From contig CANMSI010000005.1 in the NCBI GenBank assembly GCA_947500575.1, positions 124,001 through 188,000 of the forward strand: a stretch of 64,000 nucleotides of DNA, read 5' to 3'. Positions 61,741-64,000 of this stretch are shown here, piece after piece; position 1 is the first letter of the stretch; each line of letters starts with the position of its first letter. Source of the stretch: an uncultured Flavobacteriaceae bacterium. GTDB lineage: Bacteria > Bacteroidota > Bacteroidia > Flavobacteriales > Flavobacteriaceae. The notes beneath the pieces were generated by a model that was given only the letters and a program-made list of their open reading frames with translations, ran no database searches and was not told where the DNA came from. The position numbers were made by a program, and so were the translations under genes.

Positions 61741-62685
61741 GTGAGAACAGAACATTCCATAGCAGAGCTTTTATATCGATATGACTGTGTTGTAGTACCA
61801 GATTTCGGTGCTTTCCTTACCCAGCGTAAATCGGCCATTATTCAAGAAGGAACAAATGCTTTTTATCCTCCTTCTAAAGTAATCTCTTTTAATAGTCAAT
61901 TGGCATCCAATGATGGTTTATTGGTTTCATACATGGCAGATGATGCTGAAACTACCTATGAAATTGCTTTGCAGGAGATTGCTGCTACTGTAGCTAATTG
62001 GAAAAAGCAATTGAACAAAGGAGAACGTATTTTGTTCGAAGGAATTGGAGAATTATGGAGAAATTCAGAAGGGAAAATTCAGTTTGAGCCCACTACTAAG
62101 ATTAATTATCTAACCTCCTCTTTTGGTTTATCTTCATTTGTTTCTACTCCACTGGTAAGAGAAGTTCTTAAACAAGAAGTGGAAGCTTTAGAAGAAGACA
62201 TCCCGTTTATAATTACACCCGAACAACGAAAAGAAAGTGGTCTTAGGCCGTATCTTAAATATGCTGCTGTGGTTTTACTGGCCATTTCTGCAGGTTTTAC
62301 AGGATATAGAGTTTATAACGATACGATAAGTACACAGCAATTAGCACAGGAAGAGGCGCAAGAAGTGGTTTCTAAAAACATACAGGAAGCCACATTTTTT
62401 GATACTAATCCTCTTCAATTACCATCCATTACTTTAAAAGTGGATAAAAAAAGCTCCGGGATTCATCATGTAATTGCTGGTGCTTTTAGAGACCAAGCAA
62501 ATGCCGATAAAAAAGTGCGTCAATTAAGAAGAAGAGGTTTTAAGGCTTCTTTAATTGGTAAGAATGCTTATGGATTGCATCAGGTTAGCTACGATAGTTT
62601 TAATGATGCTCAAGAAGCGCTTAGCTACTTAAAGAAAATAAAACGAACTGAATCTGTTGATGCTTGGCTTCTTTCTAAAAAATAA
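61741..62685 (+). CDS. HU/CCDC81-domain and SPOR-domain membrane protein
   Basis: 314 residues from a GTG start (61741), chosen because the MRTEHSIAELLYRYDCVVVP opening matches the Bacteroidota family with two CCDC81-like HU domains (about 1-130). One TM helix lies near 178-195 (YAAVVLLAISAGFTGYRVY), and a SPOR domain occupies the last 75 residues (HVIAGAFRDQANADKKV). SPOR domains bind denuded peptidoglycan at the septum, so it probably links DNA or cytoplasmic factors with the division wall. Confidence 0.85.
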   Translation: MRTEHSIAELLYRYDCVVVPDFGAFLTQRKSAIIQEGTNAFYPPSKVISFNSQLASNDGLLVSYMADDAETTYEIALQEIAATVANWKKQLNKGERILFEGIGELWRNSEGKIQFEPTTKINYLTSSFGLSSFVSTPLVREVLKQEVEALEEDIPFIITPEQRKESGLRPYLKYAAVVLLAISAGFTGYRVYNDTISTQQLAQEEAQEVVSKNIQEATFFDTNPLQLPSITLKVDKKSSGIHHVIAGAFRDQANADKKVRQLRRRGFKASLIGKNAYGLHQVSYDSFNDAQEALSYLKKIKRTESVDAWLLSKK

Positions 62686-62746
62686 TTTCACCTCCTTCTT
62701 TCAACCACTCTTATTTGAGCGTACCTTTGCATAAAATTGTATAACT

Positions 62747-63259
62747 ATGCAGTCTAAGTCTCCTAAGCTATCCAGAACCGTTATGACGGATATGGTGCTT
62801 CCCAGTGAAACCAACCCCTTAAACAATTTGTTCGGAGGTGAATTACTCGCCAGAATGGATAGAGCCGCGAGTATTGCAGCCCGCAGACATAGTAGAAGAA
62901 TAACCGTTACTGCATCTGTAAATCACGTAGCTTTTAATCGTTCCGTACCTCTAGGAAGCGTTGTTACCGTGGAGGCTACTGTTTCTAGGGCCTTTAGAAC
63001 CTCTATGGAAGTGTATATAGATGTTTGGATGGAAGATCGCTTTAGCGGAGAAAAATCCAAAGCTAATGAAGCTATTTATACCTTCGTTGCTGTAGACGAT
63101 ACCGGAAAACCTACCGAAGTACCTGCAATAGCACCAGAAACTGAATTGGAAATAGAACGTTATGATGGAGCATTGCGAAGAAAACAACTGAGTTTGGTCC
63201 TTGCTGGAAAATTAGAGCCTCAGAAAGCTACTGAACTTAGAGCCTTATTTATGGACTAA
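62747..63259 (+). CDS. Acyl-CoA thioesterase, hotdog fold
   Basis: 170 residues. The YciA/BFIT-like layout has SETNPLNNLFGGELLARMDRA (HGG-type region in which the catalytic Asn/Asp sits) and ANEAIYTFVAVDDTGKPTEVP. It hydrolyses acyl-CoA to the free acid and CoA; the chain length cannot be read. TACCTTTG (62722-62729) is a good -7 box. Confidence 0.88.
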   Translation: MQSKSPKLSRTVMTDMVLPSETNPLNNLFGGELLARMDRAASIAARRHSRRITVTASVNHVAFNRSVPLGSVVTVEATVSRAFRTSMEVYIDVWMEDRFSGEKSKANEAIYTFVAVDDTGKPTEVPAIAPETELEIERYDGALRRKQLSLVLAGKLEPQKATELRALFMD

Positions 63260-63273
63260 TAAGTACTTTAAAA

Positions 63274-64000
63274 TTAGAGTCTATAAATCCATTCTTCAGG
63301 ATTGAGACGAGAAGTGTCTTTGTAGAGATAAAACTTTAATTGTGTCTTTCCGTTCAACCTATTTGTATAGATTTCTCCTAATGGATCTTTCGCAGCTACT
63401 TTATCTCCTTTTTTAACGTATAGAGCAGAAAGGTTATAATAGGTGCTAATATAGTTTCCATGCTTTATTTGAACTCCTTTATTGCCTCCGGGCACAGCTA
63501 AAATTGCAATAACTTCCCCTTTAAAAACCGCTCTCGCTTTAGAACCTTCTTCGGTAACAATAATAACCCCATTGCTCTGATGCTTTATTCCGGGATATAC
63601 CGCATCACTATAAACACCAAAACCTTGACTCTTTACCCCCTTTTCTACGGGCCAGATTAAATTTCCTTTATTCGCAGAAAAACTATTTGCTATCTTTTTG
63701 GCCTCAGGAGTTAGTATAAATTTGCTGCTACTAGTCCCCTTTTTCCCTGTTTTTTTATTAGAGGCTGCAATGGCACTTTTGATCATTTCTTCTATTTTCT
63801 GATCAATTTTTCGAGCTTCTTTTTTCTTTTTATTGATGGAGGCTGTGTATTTACTTTCGTTTTCTCTAATGCTTGCTAAAAGTTCTTTTTGCACTTTCAT
63901 TTCCTTCATCATCTGCCTTTTCGCACGTTTGTTCTCTGCTACCAGTTTGTCTTTTGTCTTTCGTTGCTTTACAAGATCTACATTTAGCTGCGTAAGCTCT
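63274..64000 (-). CDS. EnvC-type murein hydrolase activator, M23-fold (5' part outside the window)
   Basis: The reading frame is open to the right edge: 63913-64000 continues upstream of the first Met as a coiled coil (LVKQRKTKDKLVAENKRAK). Visible parts are a coiled coil (to about residue 60 of the Met-started frame) and a C-terminal LytM/M23-like domain. The metal-binding residues are degenerate: the H-x-x-x-D position reads HQSNG and the second His of HxH is Asn (STYYNL), so it is likely a non-catalytic activator of amidases rather than a peptidase. Confidence 0.82.
   Translation of the reverse strand, partial: ELTQLNVDLVKQRKTKDKLVAENKRAKRQMMKEMKVQKELLASIRENESKYTASINKKKKEARKIDQKIEEMIKSAIAASNKKTGKKGTSSSKFILTPEAKKIANSFSANKGNLIWPVEKGVKSQGFGVYSDAVYPGIKHQSNGVIIVTEEGSKARAVFKGEVIAILAVPGGNKGVQIKHGNYISTYYNLSALYVKKGDKVAAKDPLGEIYTNRLNGKTQLKFYLYKDTSRLNPEEWIYRL

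Overview
The window is AT-rich DNA from a member of the phylum Bacteroidota, most likely a marine Flavobacteriaceae. Supporting signs are a type IX secretion C-terminal sorting domain, the gliding lipoprotein GldH, a RicT-gldH-PBP1A gene string, DUF2480/DUF3078/DUF59 genes beside suf genes, many lipoproteins, genes without Shine-Dalgarno sites, and promoters of the Bacteroidota type (TTTG, 17-22 bp, TAnnTTTG). It is chromosomal housekeeping DNA with several regulatory and non-coding elements. I saw no rRNA, tRNA, CRISPR array or insertion sequence.

Layout. 1-4.7 kb: end of a PolB-like exonuclease, a secreted subtilisin, an EEP-family hydrolase and hflX. 4.7-9.8 kb: a two-component/serine-hydrolase operon (minus strand) flanked by three related intergenic units that look like one small-RNA family (A at 4854-5021, tandem B and C at 9367-9532 and 9692-9823). 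9.8-21.2 kb: a suf Fe-S assembly cluster read on the minus strand (sufA, B, C, D, S, E, DUF59, DUF2480), interleaved with a metallo-beta-lactamase-fold lipoprotein, a 44-residue lipoprotein, a beta-barrel, an M43 protease and another lipoprotein. 21.4-24 kb: two coupled surface lipoproteins. 24-29 kb: thiL, an AraC regulator, a DUF2306-like membrane protein, a zinc-ribbon protein and brnQ. 29-36 kb: aminopeptidase P, a Gly-rich protein, a BNR-repeat protein, and a RimK/aspartoacylase pair. 36-39.6 kb: sdhCAB. 39.7-43.6 kb: an M28 peptidase, a phage-type repressor with a divergent small gene and palindromic operators, a methionine-type aminotransferase and a thioredoxin-like protein. 43.8-49.2 kb: a LytS/LytTR pair, a serine hydrolase, a GNAT enzyme and 3-oxoacid CoA-transferase genes. 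49.2-54.5 kb: PBP1A, gldH, ricT and trhO. 54.7-64 kb: recA, an ECF sigma factor with a membrane-anchored beta-barrel partner, plsC, trpS, dprA, a SPOR protein, a thioesterase and an EnvC-like protein running off the end.

The most interesting signals are non-coding. The three small-RNA candidates share a promoter region with fixed spacing, two hairpins exposing a (C)CCCAAA loop with base changes on both stem sides, a CCTACTT(T/A)ACTAA tail and unrelated terminator stems. A second signal is a CGAT motif with a 20-21 bp phased repeat, found upstream of the secreted subtilisin, the M43 protease and the branched-chain amino-acid carrier brnQ. This suggests a protein-degradation/amino-acid-uptake regulon, and single TTC(A/G)TCG boxes also lie upstream of all three RNA candidates. 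A third is a lambda-like repressor/operator switch with no other phage genes nearby.
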